This document shows, piece after piece, positions 63,315-64,000 of a DNA stretch of 64,000 nucleotides (its first letter is position 1; each line of letters opens with the position of its first letter). The position numbers and the translations under genes were made by a program. Location of the stretch: contig NZ_QGTQ01000004.1 of assembly GCF_003182255.1 (NCBI RefSeq), positions 237,593 through 301,592 of the forward strand, in the 5' to 3' direction. Below the pieces are notes generated by a model. The model made no database searches. It was not told the DNA's origin and was given only the letters and a program-made list of their open reading frames with translations. This DNA is from Paenibacillus cellulosilyticus. GTDB lineage: Bacteria; Bacillota; Bacilli; Paenibacillales; Paenibacillaceae.

Positions 63315-63896
63315 TTAGTTACCCAAGTATTTGGTCAGCATTTGTTGGTGGAAACCGACTTGCTCGACACTTTTCACTTCTGCATAGTCATGAATAAAAC
63401 GATTGCCTTCGTATTCGCTGCTAATGAATCCGTTGTAGCCATGCTTGACGAACAGATCCAAAATCTCTTGATACGGAATCGAGTACTCTTCTCCGTCTTC
63501 CAGCATCTCGTAGAACTTACCGTGAATGTGGCGTGTGTAAGGCATGAATTGTTCCAGCAGCGACAGATCGTTATACTCGAAGCCGCCTGTGTTTATAATG
63601 AATTCACGATCGATGGCACTTAGATTGAACTGCTTCTCCAGCTCCGCTGGAATGATCTTGGTATTGAACATAATGCGATCCCCATTGTCATACGCCTGCA
63701 CCATATACTCAACAAGCGCCGGATTCGCTCCCTTATGCAAGTAGCATTCCTTCACGACACGCGGGAATCTCTTACAGAACAGCCCCATGTCCGGTACTAA
63801 TCCGATATAAGGAGAATTCTCCTGCAGCATCACCTCGATAAACTTCTGCGTAGAAGGGTGATAATATCCCATGCCCGAATGGATCTCAAGCGCCAT
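63315..63896 (-). pseudogene. TIM-barrel sugar isomerase/epimerase-like (deglycosidase alpha-like), 5' end cut by IS
   Basis: 193 residues remain: MALEIHSGMGYYHPSTQKFI, YIGLVPDMGLFCKRFPRVVK, the metal-site HIHGKFYEML and YSIPYQEILDLFVKHGYNGF then SSEYEGNRF. Complete members have about 320-350 residues. The frame runs without its own ribosome binding site into the insertion sequence that starts at about 63906 (upstream residues DVA still in frame), so the N-terminal third is missing here. It is paired with the DUF6379 gene. Confidence 0.75.
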
Positions 63897-63905
63897 GGCG
63901 ACATC

Positions 63906-64000
63906 TGTTGTTCTGCTGTGATAATGTCACCCCATAACTGTTCTGAGATAATGTCACTATGGGACAGGAGACAATTACATTGAGCAGAGAAGAAATGAAG
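63906..64000 (+). mobile_element. Left end of an insertion sequence (probably IS1202/ISNCY type)
   Basis: An abrupt end, TGTTGTTCTGCTG, breaks the alpha-like gene. Two direct repeats of GATAATGTCAC (63920-63930 and 63947-63957), each preceded by TGTTCTG, look like transposase binding sites. A coding frame begins at 63959. The element continues past the window, so its right end and target duplication cannot be seen. The family is a guess from the terminal repeats and the first residues of the protein. Confidence 0.65.
63959..64000 (+). CDS. Transposase, first 14 codons
   Basis: ATG, then GQETITLSREEMK, cut by the window end. This opening resembles transposases whose N-terminus leads into a helix-turn-helix (ISNCY/IS1202 type). 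CAGGAG followed by TTG at 63980 offers a second possible start in the same frame. Too short to classify firmly. Confidence 0.5.
   Translation, partial: MGQETITLSREEMK

Overview
The window reads as a chromosome segment of a spore-forming, plant-polysaccharide-degrading Gram-positive bacterium, most likely Paenibacillus or a close relative. The evidence is the gerP spore-coat operon with a YjcZ-type peptide, a metG T-box leader, AGGAGG-type ribosome binding sites, frequent TTG/GTG starts, a stalk-domain (copper amine oxidase N-terminal type) secreted protein, and many glycoside hydrolases. No tRNA, rRNA or CRISPR array was seen.

Layout. 0-3 kb: aroQ, yqhR and yqhQ. 3-7 kb: mntR, ccdA and a zinc-type ABC importer (znuB, znuC, znuA) with a Zur-box palindrome. 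7-10.4 kb: metG with a Met T-box, yidD and zur. 10.6-16.7 kb: a secreted stalk-domain protein, small membrane proteins, an Hsp20-like protein and gerPA-gerPE plus a YjcZ-like peptide. 16.7-25.8 kb: fucU, an acetyltransferase and a glycogen operon (glgB, glgC, glgD, glgA, GH15) transcribed leftward. 26.3-33.5 kb: a PAS-HTH regulator, GH42 beta-galactosidase, an acyltransferase, an aldose epimerase and a lipoprotein serpin. 33.5-43 kb: an Rrf2/nitroreductase pair, the lutABC lactate operon with a GntR regulator, a DeoR regulator with an ASRT-family protein, and a decaying patch with an aminoglycoside-nucleotidyltransferase pseudogene and a paralogue remnant. 43.3-46.8 kb: a compact mannan set (GH113, cellobiose 2-epimerase, GH130). 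46.9-49.3 kb: kduI, a DeoR regulator and kduD. 49.6-55.4 kb: an Rrf2/oxidoreductase/HAD set, VanW, a secreted protein and an Sfp-type transferase. 55.5-64 kb: GH78 rhamnosidase, an AraC regulator, a CE7 esterase, a chemoreceptor, and a C-glycoside-deglycosidase-like alpha/beta pair with an ABM protein. The alpha gene is cut by an insertion sequence at the right edge.

The genes suggest a soil or rhizosphere saprophyte that imports oligosaccharides and plant glycosides, cleaves them in the cytosol, stores glucose as glycogen and oxidises lactate. The least ordinary observations are: (a) three genes whose conserved N-termini can only be reached from AUC or AUU start codons; (b) a 140-base structured intergenic repeat present twice with conserved ends and a variable middle; (c) a threefold 67-base hairpin repeat in the leader of a ywnB-like gene between two matching Rrf2-type palindromes; (d) the IS-interrupted C-glycoside-deglycosidase-like locus; and (e) an ASRT-family gene paired with a DeoR regulator, with no rhodopsin in view. 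Boundaries and functions come from reading motifs by eye; no database search was possible.
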